The notes under the pieces were generated by a model. It was given only the letters and a program-made list of their open reading frames with translations, did not search any database and was not told the origin of the DNA. The position numbers were made by a program, and so were the translations under genes. From NCBI RefSeq assembly GCF_001424125.1, contig NZ_LMQI01000004.1:434001-498000 (forward strand): a stretch of DNA of 64,000 nucleotides, given 5' to 3'. Shown here one piece after another: positions 25,810 to 33,822 of this stretch (its first letter is position 1; every line of letters begins with the position of its first letter). Origin of the DNA: Cellulomonas sp. Leaf395. Its GTDB lineage: Bacteria; Actinomycetota; Actinomycetes; Actinomycetales; Cellulomonadaceae.

Positions 25810-27222
25810 TCAACCGCGCGGCGGGATGTTGTTGTTCATCCGGAACAGGTTGCCGGGATCGTACGTCGTCTTGGCCGCCACCAGCCGGTCGTAGTTCGCA
25901 CCGTATGAGGCGCGCACGAGCGCCTCCTTCTCTTCGCCGAAGCCGACGAAGTTCAGGTACGGGCGGTCCGTGGCGAATCGCTTCTGCATCGCCGCCCAGG
26001 TCCTTCGGGTCCAGTCGATGCACCGCTCGGTTGCGTCGCGATCGAACCACGAGGTGTCGAGGCTGAGCAGGTACTTGGCGTCGCGCTGGGCGAACGCCGT
26101 GGCATCCGGAGCGACCCGTTCGATCTCGCCGCCCAGCTGCCAGAAGTTCACGATCGCGTCAGGCGAGGGCCGGTCGGCGGCAGCTTCGACGACCGCGTCG
26201 AGCAGGTCGTCGCTCGGTTCGCCCACGAGCAGTGACTTCCAGTAGTAGTAGCCGCCGGAGGGGAAGAACGCATCGAATGAACTCTGGGCGAGCGCCCAGG
26301 GCGCGCGCCCGCTGAGGTCGAGGATCGGCGTCGCCCAGTCGAGAACCGGTGCCAGCAGCCGCTCCCCCTCGTCGGGGTCGCCCGAGTAGACGACCAAGGC
26401 GACGACGATCGGCATCCCGTGCAGCTCTGCTGGGAAATCGTCGACCGCCGGCACGCTCCAGAACATCGCCTGCGGCCCGAACTCGTCGGGCGCGGTCGCG
26501 CAGAAGTCCCGGTACCTGCGCAGGACGGCCGGCGCATCGTCGAGCGAGAAGATCGGGGCCGCCTGGTAGATCTCGGGTCCAACCGGATGCAGCGCGAACT
26601 CGAACGACGTGACGACGCCGAAGTTGCTCCCGGCACCCCGCACCGCCCAGAAGAGCTCGGGGTTCACCGATTCGCTCGCCGTGCGCACCTGACCGTCGGC
26701 CGTGACGATCTCGACCGAGCGCAAGTTGTCGAGCGCCAGCCCGTACTTCCGATGCAGCGAGCCCAGACCGCCGTGCAGGGTCAGGCCGGCGACGCCGGTG
26801 GTGCTCACCTGGCCGCCCGGCGCGGCGAGACCCCACAGCTGCGTCTCACGGTCGACGTCGCCCCACGTCGCACCGCCCTGCACGCGCGCGACGCGGTGCT
26901 CGGGATCGACGTGCACGCTGCGCATCGCGGAGAGGTCGATGACGATCCCTCCGTCGTTGACGGCGTTTCCGGCGACGTTGTGCGCGCCGCCGCGGATCGA
27001 CAAGAGCAAGCCGTGGTCACGGGCGAATCCGACAGCGTCGACCACGTCGGCCGTTCCATGGCACTGCACGATCAGCGCAGGGCGCCGGTCGATCAGCCCG
27101 TTCCGTACGGCGCGAGCATCGTCGTAGGCGGCATCGCCCGGCTGGAGGACGCCGCCGCGCACGCCCGCTGCGAACTGCTGGATCCGTTGCGCGTCGATCG
27201 ACGCCGGCGCTTCGGTGCTCAT
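25810..27222 (-). CDS. FAD-binding oxidoreductase with BBE domain
   Basis: 470 residues. The FAD-binding PCMH domain carries LLLSIRGGAHNVAG, whose His is the covalent FAD attachment site, and APGGQVSTTGVAGLTLHGGLG, where the Cys of bicovalent members is absent, so linkage is probably monocovalent. The C-terminus YGANYDRLVAAKTTYDPGNLFRMN is the berberine-bridge (BBE) motif. Such enzymes oxidise sugars, alkaloids or other small molecules with O2; the substrate is unknown. The ATG has a GGAG site 7 bases upstream. It is the leftmost intact gene of the island. Confidence 0.9.
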   Translation of the reverse strand: MSTEAPASIDAQRIQQFAAGVRGGVLQPGDAAYDDARAVRNGLIDRRPALIVQCHGTADVVDAVGFARDHGLLLSIRGGAHNVAGNAVNDGGIVIDLSAMRSVHVDPEHRVARVQGGATWGDVDRETQLWGLAAPGGQVSTTGVAGLTLHGGLGSLHRKYGLALDNLRSVEIVTADGQVRTASESVNPELFWAVRGAGSNFGVVTSFEFALHPVGPEIYQAAPIFSLDDAPAVLRRYRDFCATAPDEFGPQAMFWSVPAVDDFPAELHGMPIVVALVVYSGDPDEGERLLAPVLDWATPILDLSGRAPWALAQSSFDAFFPSGGYYYWKSLLVGEPSDDLLDAVVEAAADRPSPDAIVNFWQLGGEIERVAPDATAFAQRDAKYLLSLDTSWFDRDATERCIDWTRRTWAAMQKRFATDRPYLNFVGFGEEKEALVRASYGANYDRLVAAKTTYDPGNLFRMNNNIPPRG

Positions 27223-27655
27223 CTCAGGCTCCTTCGGACTCGTCGGGACCCGTCCAATCGACGGTTGAACCGGGCCGAGCGTCGTAAGCCAGTGCGTTTC
27301 CCGAGCGTGACCGTGAGGGCGACGACCGCGGGATCCGACCTCGTCACTCACCATCCTCTTCCCCGGCCTGCGGAGTCCAGCAACCGGGAGCACAGAGCCT
27401 TGACGTCATCGGTGTCAGCCCGATACCGATCCGCGACGTTATTGCCAGTCGGCAGGTCGGATCCGCTCTTCGACCAAGATCGCGTCCGCCGGTGGCGACG
27501 GTAGCGATGTCATCCGCCGAGTCGTTCGTGACCCTATTGGCCATGGAACGACCCCCAGGGGTGCATGCCGAGGTAGTGACCGCGGTCGAGACGGTTCCGA
27601 GTCGGAGGTGACCGCAAGATAGGGCCCAAGGTCCCTGTGCCGACCGGCCTCGGAG
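27223..27655. other. Intergenic region without a supportable gene
   Basis: About 430 bp between the divergent flavoprotein and arsD starts. Short frames exist on both strands but none has recognisable protein features, and no ArsR-type helix-turn-helix gene is present. It should hold the promoters of both neighbours. Confidence 0.5.
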
Positions 27656-27687
27656 ATCGACACTGGTCGATATCGACGCGTGTCGAT
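27656..27687. promoter_or_regulatory. Tandem operators upstream of arsD
   Basis: Two directly abutting 16-bp inverted repeats of the form ATCGAC-N4-GTCGAT (27656-27671 and 27672-27687), ending 26 bp before the arsD ATG. Symmetry and spacing fit a dimeric winged-helix repressor such as an ArsR/SmtB member. No arsR gene lies in the window, so the regulator would be encoded elsewhere; this is inference. Confidence 0.7.
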
Positions 27688-27713
27688 GTTTGCCTTTGGA
27701 AGGGTCACTGCAG

Positions 27714-28097
27714 ATGAGCAAGATCGAGGTCTTCGAACCAGCGCAGTGCTGCAGCACCGGGGTCTGCGGCCCGGACGTTGCGCAGGACCTGGTGACGTTC
27801 TCAGCGGACCTGGACTGGGTGCGGGAGCAGGGTGCCGCGGTCTCGCGGTTCAACCTGGCCGGGGAGCCGGCGGTGTTTGTCGATAACCCCGCCGTGCTCG
27901 ACTTTCTGCGGGTGTCGGGATCCGACGGGCTTCCGCTGGTGCTCGTCGACGGTGCGGTCGCGATGGCCGGTCGCTACCCGAGCCGTGCGGAGCTGGAGCG
28001 GTGGGCGCACACGGACGTGGCAGCGATGGCGGCTCGAACGGTCCTACCGATCTCCTCGGGCGGGTGCTGCGGCGGTGGCTGCGACGGGCCATGTTGA
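27714..28097 (+). CDS. arsD: ArsD arsenic metallochaperone
   Basis: 127 residues. The N-terminal metal site QCCSTGVC (Cys12, Cys13, Cys18) matches exactly the As(III)-binding triad of E. coli ArsD, and the tail has a further Cys pair and two single Cys (118, 119, 123, 127). The thioredoxin-like fold delivers As(III) or Sb(III) to ArsA. GGAAGG ribosome site 10 bases before the ATG; twin operators just upstream. The stop overlaps arsA by 7 bp, so expression is coupled. Confidence 0.93.
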   Translation: MSKIEVFEPAQCCSTGVCGPDVAQDLVTFSADLDWVREQGAAVSRFNLAGEPAVFVDNPAVLDFLRVSGSDGLPLVLVDGAVAMAGRYPSRAELERWAHTDVAAMAARTVLPISSGGCCGGGCDGPC

Positions 28098-29890
28098 CCC
28101 CCGGCGGCGCAACCCTGCCCACCTTCCTCGTCGACGCCCCGCGCTTCCTGTTCCTGACCGGCAAGGGCGGCGTGGGCAAGACGTCAATCGCCTGTGCCGC
28201 GGCGATCGCGCTGACCCGCGCGGGCGCGTCGGTCTTGCTGGTCAGCACCGACCCTGCCTCCAACATCGGGCAGGTCTTCGGGCTGCGCATCGGGAACGCG
28301 ATCACGCCCGTCCCTGAAGTCCCGGGGCTCTCGGCGATGGAGATCAATCCGGAGCAGGCAACGGCGCTCTACCGCGAACGGATCGTCGGTCCCGTCCGCG
28401 GCGTCCTGCCCGAGGCGGAGGTCGCGCTCATCGAGGAGCAGCTCGCGGGCGCGTGCACGACGGAGATCGCGTCCTTCAACGAGTTCACCGCCCTGCTCAC
28501 CGCAGAAGTGTCCCTCGGCTTCGACCACGTCATCTTCGACACCGCGCCGACTGGGCACACCATCCGGCTCCTCCAGCTGCCCGCGTCATGGACCGACTAC
28601 CTCGATGAGGGCAAGGGCGACGCGTCCTGCCTGGGGCCGCTGGCCGGCCTGGACCGGCAGCGCACCGTGTATGCCGACGCTGTCGCCGCCCTGGCCGACT
28701 CCCGCCGCACGCGCCTCGTCCTGGTCGCCCGCGCCCAGCACGCCGCGGTCGCGGAGATCCAGCGCACCCACACCGAGCTCGCCGCCCTCGGACTTCGCCA
28801 CCAGCACCTGGTCATCAACGCCGTCATGCCCCGCCCGACCTCCGGCGACGCACTCGCCACCGCCGTCCACGAGCGTGAGCGGGCAGTCCTGGCGACGCTT
28901 CCCCCGGACCTCGCCGTCCTGCCACGCGACGTACTGGCTCTCAAGGCCGAGAACATGGTGGGCCTCCTGCCGCTGGTCGAGCTGTTCGAGCCGGATCCTC
29001 AGGTCGACTTCCGGGTGCCGGCTGCGGCCACTCTTACGGTCGGTGCGTCGCTGGCTGACCTCGTCGACGAGCTCACCGCCACCGGGCATGGCTTGATCAT
29101 GACGATGGGCAAGGGCGGAGTCGGCAAGACCACGATCGCCGCCGCGATCGCCGTCGCACTGGCCGAACGTGGGCTGCCCGTCCACCTGACCACCACCGAT
29201 CCCGCGGCACACCTCGGGCAGACTCTCGCCGGATCCGTGTCGAACCTCGTGGTCACGCGGATCGACCCAGCAATGGAGACCGAGCGGTACCGCCAGTCGG
29301 TTCTCGCGCGCCGGGGTGCCACTCTGGACGCAGCAGGACGCGCCGGCCTCGAAGAAGACCTGCGCTCCCCGTGCACCGAGGAGATCGCCGTCTTCCAGGC
29401 CTTCTCCAAGGTAGTCAACGAGGGCAGGCGACGGTTCGTCGTCATCGACACCGCCCCGACCGGGCACACCATGCTCCTGCTCGACGCCACCGGCTCCTAC
29501 CACCGGGACATCGTTCGGCAGATGGGTCAGAGCGCGGCGGCGTTCACCACGCCGATGATGCGGCTGCAGGACCCGGACTACACCAAGGTCCTCATCGTCA
29601 CTCTTCCCGAGGCGACCCCGGTTCTGGAGGCCGAGGAGCTCGTCGCCGACCTGGTCCGCGCGGGGATCAAGCCGTGGGCCTGGGTGATCAACAACTCCGT
29701 CGCGGCGGCCGCGACCACCGACCCGCTCCTGTTGCAACGCGGCGCGGCCGAGGTGGACCAGATCGCGCGTGTGTACGAGGAACGCGCGGACCGGTGCGCC
29801 ATTGTGCCGCTCTTGGCTGACGAACCCGTCGGCGTGGAAGCGCTGCGTGAGCTGGTCCGTGTGCGGAAGCCGGCGATTGTCACGGCGTGA
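28091..29890 (+). CDS. arsA: ArsA arsenite-activated ATPase (two-domain)
   Basis: 599 residues made of two homologous halves. Each has a deviant Walker A GKGGVGKT (24-31 and 340-347) and the switch motif DTAPTGHT. Metalloid-binding Cys122, Cys180 and Cys428 correspond in context to E. coli ArsA Cys113, 172 and 422. ArsA normally energises the ArsB efflux pump and is loaded by ArsD. No arsB or acr3 pump gene is present in the island, so the pump must be elsewhere or the pair acts otherwise. The ATG inside the end of arsD is the first start preceding the domain. Confidence 0.93.
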   Translation: MLTPGGATLPTFLVDAPRFLFLTGKGGVGKTSIACAAAIALTRAGASVLLVSTDPASNIGQVFGLRIGNAITPVPEVPGLSAMEINPEQATALYRERIVGPVRGVLPEAEVALIEEQLAGACTTEIASFNEFTALLTAEVSLGFDHVIFDTAPTGHTIRLLQLPASWTDYLDEGKGDASCLGPLAGLDRQRTVYADAVAALADSRRTRLVLVARAQHAAVAEIQRTHTELAALGLRHQHLVINAVMPRPTSGDALATAVHERERAVLATLPPDLAVLPRDVLALKAENMVGLLPLVELFEPDPQVDFRVPAAATLTVGASLADLVDELTATGHGLIMTMGKGGVGKTTIAAAIAVALAERGLPVHLTTTDPAAHLGQTLAGSVSNLVVTRIDPAMETERYRQSVLARRGATLDAAGRAGLEEDLRSPCTEEIAVFQAFSKVVNEGRRRFVVIDTAPTGHTMLLLDATGSYHRDIVRQMGQSAAAFTTPMMRLQDPDYTKVLIVTLPEATPVLEAEELVADLVRAGIKPWAWVINNSVAAAATTDPLLLQRGAAEVDQIARVYEERADRCAIVPLLADEPVGVEALRELVRVRKPAIVTA

Positions 29891-29916
29891 GGAGGGTCGG
29901 CCACCCCTCCCTAAGG

Positions 29917-30189
29917 TCAGGCGAGCGAGAGGAACAGCTTCTCGAGCTTCTGCACGTCGAGTGCCGCGGTTGCGCCGTCCTGCTCGGGCTGGACCAGGCA
30001 CTGCCGCATCCCTGAGGCGATGATCGCGAAGCCGGCGCGATCAAGGGCGCGGGAGACCGCCGACAGCTGCATGACGACGTCCTCGCAGTCGCGACCCTCG
30101 TCGAGCATGCGCACGACGCCCGCCAGCTGGCCCTGGGCGCGCTTGAGCCGGTTGGTCACCTTGGACATCTCGTCCTTGTCCAGCTCCAT
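29917..30189 (-). CDS. CsoR-family regulator, CstR-like (persulfide-sensing type)
   Basis: 90-residue all-helical DUF156 repressor. The start VTNRLKRAQGQLAGVVRML is the family DNA-binding helix region. The ligand residues are Cys35 (EGRDCEDV) and Cys64 (GMRQC); the His that copper sensors carry four residues before the second Cys is Gly60. Two Cys 29 residues apart and no His is the pattern of S. aureus CstR, which senses persulfides, not of copper-binding CsoR. GGAGG lies 7 bases before the ATG and an operator-like palindrome lies 32 bp upstream, indicating autoregulation. Its neighbours are sulfur-transfer genes, in agreement. Confidence 0.85.
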   Translation of the reverse strand: MELDKDEMSKVTNRLKRAQGQLAGVVRMLDEGRDCEDVVMQLSAVSRALDRAGFAIIASGMRQCLVQPEQDGATAALDVQKLEKLFLSLA

Positions 30190-30220
30190 GGCGGGACCTC
30201 CTTCGTCGCGGCGAGTCACG

Positions 30221-30236
30221 ATACCCCGGGAGGTAC
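30221..30236. promoter_or_regulatory. CsoR/CstR-type operator before the regulator gene
   Basis: ATACCCCGGGAGGTAC, matching 13 of 16 positions of the perfect palindrome before the reductase gene and the known G/C-core operators of CsoR-family repressors. Located 32 bp upstream of the regulator start. Confidence 0.7.
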
Positions 30237-30256
30237 CACGTCGAGGTGTGTCGACC

Positions 30257-30652
30257 TCACAGCGTGGACACGGCGTCGAGAGCAGCACGCAGGCGTGTGC
30301 CGGCGTCTTGTGCGACGCGCTGGAGGGCGCCGTTGCCGCTCAGGCTCACGAGTACGTCCGGGTTAACGGCCTCGATGAGGGTGCTCCCGTCGGCGGCGGT
30401 GCGGACGACGACGTTGCAAGGCAGAAGCAAGCCGATGTCCGGTTCGGTCTGCAGCGCGTCGTTCGCGAGCGCGGGGTTGCACGCGCCAAGGATGACCTGG
30501 GCAGGGATCTCGACCCCGATCTTGGCCTTGAGGGTGGCGGCCAGGTCAATCTCGGTGAGCACGCCAAAACCCTGTGTCGCCAGAGCCGCGCGGGCAGCGT
30601 CGAGCGCCGCAGCGAACGGAAGTCGGGTCGTTGTGCGAAGCGCGTAGCTCAT
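30257..30652 (-). CDS. DUF302 domain protein
   Basis: 131 residues with the DUF302 core: FAAALDAARAALATQGFGVL, EIDLAATLKAKIG, VILGACNPALANDAL and LLLPCNVVVR. The conserved Cys in GACNP and LPCN may bind thiols or metal. DUF302 proteins are often encoded with sulfur-oxidation or rhodanese genes; their reaction is unknown. The ATG overlaps the thioredoxin stop (ATGA), so it is the last gene of the sulfur operon, ending just before the regulator's own promoter. Confidence 0.85.
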   Translation of the reverse strand: MSYALRTTTRLPFAAALDAARAALATQGFGVLTEIDLAATLKAKIGVEIPAQVILGACNPALANDALQTEPDIGLLLPCNVVVRTAADGSTLIEAVNPDVLVSLSGNGALQRVAQDAGTRLRAALDAVSTL

Positions 30653-31029
30653 GACCGGGTCGCCGTCGGCTCGTGCTCCTGGGAGATCTCGCGACGCACC
30701 TCGTCCATGTCCAGGGTCTTGATCGCGCCGATGATCTCCTCGAGCGCGGCGGCGGGCACGGCGCCTGCCTCGGAGTAGAGCAGCACGCCTTCGCGGAATG
30801 CCATCAGGGTCGGGATGGAGGTGATGCCGGCCTGGGCGGCGAGCTGGTGCTCCGCCTCGGTGTCGACCTTGGCGAAGACGACGTCGGGGTGCTGCTCGGA
30901 TGCGTTCTCGAAAACAGGAGCGAACCTCCGGCACGGGCCACACCAGGCGGCCCAGAAGTCGACCAGCACGATGTCGTTCTGGTGAATCAGGTCCGCGAAC
31001 GCGGCGCCGGTCAGGGTGAGCGTAGACAA
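30649..31029 (-). CDS. Thioredoxin with C-terminal extension
   Basis: 126 residues; active site WCGPC (Cys30, Cys33), the cis-Pro loop SIPTLM, and typical strand VDFWAAWCGPC. The last 20 residues (DEVRREISQEHEP) extend past the normal fold. It reduces disulfides or persulfides, fitting the surrounding rhodanese and disulfide-reductase genes. Start is a TTG with AAGGAG 7 bases upstream; no better start exists in frame. Confidence 0.9.
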   Translation of the reverse strand: MSTLTLTGAAFADLIHQNDIVLVDFWAAWCGPCRRFAPVFENASEQHPDVVFAKVDTEAEHQLAAQAGITSIPTLMAFREGVLLYSEAGAVPAAALEEIIGAIKTLDMDEVRREISQEHEPTATRS

Positions 31030-31055
31030 CGGAGCTCCTTAGGGGGTTGAGGTGG

Positions 31056-31172
31056 TCAGCGGCAGGTGCACTGCTGGGTGCGCGGGACGTCGGCCATGAC
31101 GGCGTCGACGTGCATCCCGCAGCCGGACCAGGTGACCTTGCCGCAGGTGGAGCAGCGGGCGGGTGAGCACAT
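31056..31172 (-). CDS. 38-residue Cys-rich protein
   Basis: The frame encodes MCSPARCSTCGKVTWSGCG followed by MHVDAVMADVP and a QQCTCR end. Six Cys (2, 7, 10, 18, 35, 37) and His21 suggest a zinc ribbon or metal/persulfide-binding miniprotein. GGAGG sits 6 bases before the ATG, and the gene fills the gap between rhodanese and thioredoxin genes on the same strand, so it is real and part of the operon. Similar small proteins accompany rhodanese genes in actinobacteria, to my knowledge without an assigned function. Confidence 0.75.
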   Translation of the reverse strand: MCSPARCSTCGKVTWSGCGMHVDAVMADVPRTQQCTCR

Positions 31173-31201
31173 GGGGTCCTCCTTCTCGGGTCGGGTGGAG
31201 G

Positions 31202-31564
31202 TCAGCGGCGGACGGCGCCGCCGGCGGACTGCCAGGCGCCGATGCCGCCGGACAGGCTGGTGGCCTCGAAGCCGAGCTTGCGAAGCCGCTTGGCGGCGGT
31301 GCGTGACCGCATGCCGGAGGCGCACATCACGACGACGGGCGTGTCCTGCTTGAGGCGTCGGGGTGCCTTCTCGATCTCACCGAGGGGCACGTGCACGGCC
31401 TGGGGTGCGTGGCCCACGTTCCACTCCGACCGTTCGCGCACGTCGAGCAGGGCAGCGCCGTCGCGGACGAGCTCGACCGCCCGTGCGGCGCCGATCGTGG
31501 GCCGTAGAGTGCCGTCGTCGTCGGAGCTGCCGAACAGTCGGCGGAGGCTGCTGCTGATGGACAT
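31202..31564 (-). CDS. Rhodanese-like sulfurtransferase
   Basis: 120-residue single rhodanese domain. LLDVRERSEWNVGHAPQAVH is the N-terminal CH2A-like element, and the active loop is CASGMRS with catalytic Cys81. It carries sulfane sulfur between persulfide donors and acceptors. It sits 14 bp downstream of the reductase-rhodanese fusion in the same operon. Confidence 0.92.
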   Translation of the reverse strand: MSISSSLRRLFGSSDDDGTLRPTIGAARAVELVRDGAALLDVRERSEWNVGHAPQAVHVPLGEIEKAPRRLKQDTPVVVMCASGMRSRTAAKRLRKLGFEATSLSGGIGAWQSAGGAVRR

Positions 31565-31578
31565 GGGAGTGCTTGGGA

Positions 31579-33294
31579 TCAGGCGACGAGGTCGGGTCGG
31601 ACGGCGGTCAAGGTGAGCCAGCCGCCGGACAGGTTGCGGGCGTCCAGACCCTCGGCGAGCAGGACGCGGGTGGCGATGTAAGAGCGGACGCCGGAGGCGC
31701 AGTGCACGCTGACCGGGCGGCCCGCAGCAGCGTCGCGGACCTCGTCGAGCCGTTCCCTGAGCTCGGTGTGGGGGATGTGCAGCGCGCCCTTGAGGTGGCC
31801 GCGGTCGAACTCGCCCTGCGTCCGGACGTCGAGGACGAGGGTGTCGGCGAGGGCGTCGTCCAGGTCAGACGGATGCCACTGGGGCATCGTGCCGTTGAGC
31901 ACGTTCTGGGCGACGAACCCGAGCATGTTCACCGGGTCCTTGGCGGACCCGTAGGGCGGGGCGTAGGCCAGTTCGAGCTCGGCGAGGTCGTCCGCGTACA
32001 TCCCTGAGCGCAGCGCCGTGGCCAGCACGTCGATGCGTTTGTCCACACCGGCGCGTCCGACGCCCTGGGCGCCGAGCAGGCGCCCGTCGGGAGCGAACGT
32101 CGCAACGAGGTGCACCTGCTCGGCACCGGGGAAGTAGCCCGCATGGTGACCCGGGTGGATCCGGACCACCTCGTGCGCGATCCCGGCGCGGGCGAGCGTC
32201 AGCTGGCTCGGGCCGGTCACGGCGGCCGTGAGCCCGAAGACCCGCACGATCGCCGTACCCAGGACCGCGGCCTGGGGCGTGGTGCGCCGCCCGAGCATTG
32301 CGTCGGCGGCGCGGCGACCCTGCCTGTTGGCCGGACCGGCCAGCGGGACAGGACCGACGGCCCCGGTCACCGCCTGGACGACCTCGACGGCGTCGCCTAC
32401 GGCCCAGATGTGCGGGTCGGAGGTGCGCTGGTCGGCGTCGACGCAGATGGCGCCGGTCGGGCTCAGGTCCAGGCCCGCGTCGCGTGCCAGTGCGCTGGCC
32501 GGACGCACGCCCACGTTGACCAGGACCAGGTCGGCACTCAACGCTGCGCCGTCCGACAGCACGACGCTGAGATCGGTGTCGGTGCCCGCCGTGATGGCGC
32601 GCGCCGAGGCACCGAGGTAGAGGCCGACGTCGTGCACCCGAAGCTCCTCTGCCAGCAACGGTGCCAGCTCGGCGTCCAGCGGCGGCAGCACGTGGTCGGC
32701 GAGCTCGACCACGTCGACCTCCATGCCGCGGGCGACCAGCGCCTCGACGGCCTCCACGCCGATGAACCCGGCCCCGATGACGACGGCGCGGGGCCGCTGG
32801 TCACCGAGCTGAGCGGCCAGGAGCTGCGTCACGTGGTTCTCGACGTCGTCGAGGTCGGGGACGGTTCGCAGGGAGTGCACGGCTGGGTGGCCGATGCCCT
32901 CGATCGGCGGGCGCACGCCGACGGCGCCCGGGGAGAGGAGCAGCGCGTCATAGGCCAGCTCGTAGGAGCCCTCGGAGGTGGTGACCGAGATGGTTTGGCC
33001 CGTGCGGTCGATCGCGGTGGCCCGGCTGCCGGTGCGGACATTGAGCGCGAGCGCCGCGCCCAGCGAGGCCGGTGTGTTCAGCAGGAGGTCGTCGCGGCGC
33101 TCGATCTCCCCGGACAACCCGTATGGCAGACCGCAGTTGGCGAACGAGACGTACTCAGACTGCTCGAGCACGACGATCTCGGCCCGCTCGTCGAGCCGTC
33201 GCGCGCGGGCCGCCGCGCTCATCCCTCCGGCGACGCCTCCGACGATGACGATCCGGCGGCCTTCTGTTGGCGAGCCTGTGTCCGAGTTCTGCAT
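31579..33294 (-). CDS. CoA-disulfide reductase-rhodanese fusion (persulfide reductase type)
   Basis: 571 residues. The N-terminal flavoprotein has the FAD motif IVIVGGVAGGMSAAARARRL, redox Cys54 in SFANCGLPY, a second dinucleotide motif VVIGAGFIGVEAVEALVARG and the GDAVE motif. The C-terminal rhodanese domain has VLDVRTQGEFDRGHLKGALH and Cys532 in HCASGVRS. This is the CoADR-RHD architecture, which reduces CoA or other persulfides and polysulfides with NAD(P)H. ATG start right after a perfect CstR-type operator. It heads the five-gene minus-strand operon. Confidence 0.92.
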   Translation of the reverse strand: MQNSDTGSPTEGRRIVIVGGVAGGMSAAARARRLDERAEIVVLEQSEYVSFANCGLPYGLSGEIERRDDLLLNTPASLGAALALNVRTGSRATAIDRTGQTISVTTSEGSYELAYDALLLSPGAVGVRPPIEGIGHPAVHSLRTVPDLDDVENHVTQLLAAQLGDQRPRAVVIGAGFIGVEAVEALVARGMEVDVVELADHVLPPLDAELAPLLAEELRVHDVGLYLGASARAITAGTDTDLSVVLSDGAALSADLVLVNVGVRPASALARDAGLDLSPTGAICVDADQRTSDPHIWAVGDAVEVVQAVTGAVGPVPLAGPANRQGRRAADAMLGRRTTPQAAVLGTAIVRVFGLTAAVTGPSQLTLARAGIAHEVVRIHPGHHAGYFPGAEQVHLVATFAPDGRLLGAQGVGRAGVDKRIDVLATALRSGMYADDLAELELAYAPPYGSAKDPVNMLGFVAQNVLNGTMPQWHPSDLDDALADTLVLDVRTQGEFDRGHLKGALHIPHTELRERLDEVRDAAAGRPVSVHCASGVRSYIATRVLLAEGLDARNLSGGWLTLTAVRPDLVA

Positions 33295-33303
33295 GGCGTG
33301 AGA

Positions 33304-33319
33304 ATACCCCCGGGGGTAT
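33304..33319. promoter_or_regulatory. Perfect CsoR/CstR-type operator before the sulfur operon
   Basis: ATACCCCCGGGGGTAT, a perfect 16-bp palindrome 9 bp upstream of the reductase ATG. It agrees with the TACCCC/GGGGTA core recognised by CsoR-family repressors and with the copy at 30221-30236. Confidence 0.8.
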
Positions 33320-33395
33320 CGAAACTCCAAGTCGGGCGCGCGCCGGAGATAGGTAGATCAGCGGGCACGACAGGCCCGCGGCCGGCGATCTGTTG

Positions 33396-33817
33396 TCAGA
33401 TGAAGAGAAGTTGTGCTCCTGCGGTCTTCTCGATGAAGTCGCTCGCGCTGATGATGCCCTCGACGTCCTCGTCGAGGTCGTCGACGGTCAGGTGGTTCAT
33501 GTCGGCGGACAACCGGCACGCCCACAGTTGCCCGCCGGACGCCACGATCTGCTCCTCCAGGAACTCGGGCACGTCCGGGACATCGAGGTCCGCGATCGCC
33601 TTCTTCAGCTCGAGGTGGCCATGTGGGTCATCCCCGGCAGCCCGCCGAGCCCCAGGGGCATGTGCGTCGCGGTGTTGCCGAGCATCTTGAACTTCAGATC
33701 GGCCATCGTCGCCTTCGTGATGATGTCGAGGCCCCAGAACGTGAAGAACAGATGGGTCTCGACGCCCTCGCCCAAGGCCGCGTTGGCAAGGATCAGGCCG
33801 GGGTAGGCCATGTCGAG
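33396..33817 (-). pseudogene. DsrE-family sulfur carrier gene, truncated and frameshifted
   Basis: The 5' part reads LDMAYPGLILANAALGEGVE and continues to GLPGMTHMAT; the frame then shifts near 33614 and resumes as LELKKAIADLDVPDVPEFLE through WACRLSADMNHL to the end. A one-base deletion explains the shift. Roughly the first 40 residues of a DsrE/DsrE-like protein are missing because the 5' end runs into integrase sequence at about 33818. The conserved Cys in WACRLS remains. Originally it was probably part of the same sulfur set; now it is unlikely to be functional. Confidence 0.75.
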
Positions 33818-33822
33818 GTCGC

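Noticed and set aside
27344-27853. Minus-strand frame as a possible arsR gene between the flavoprotein and arsD
   Set aside because: No winged-helix or Cys-rich metal motif, and it overlaps arsD antisense.
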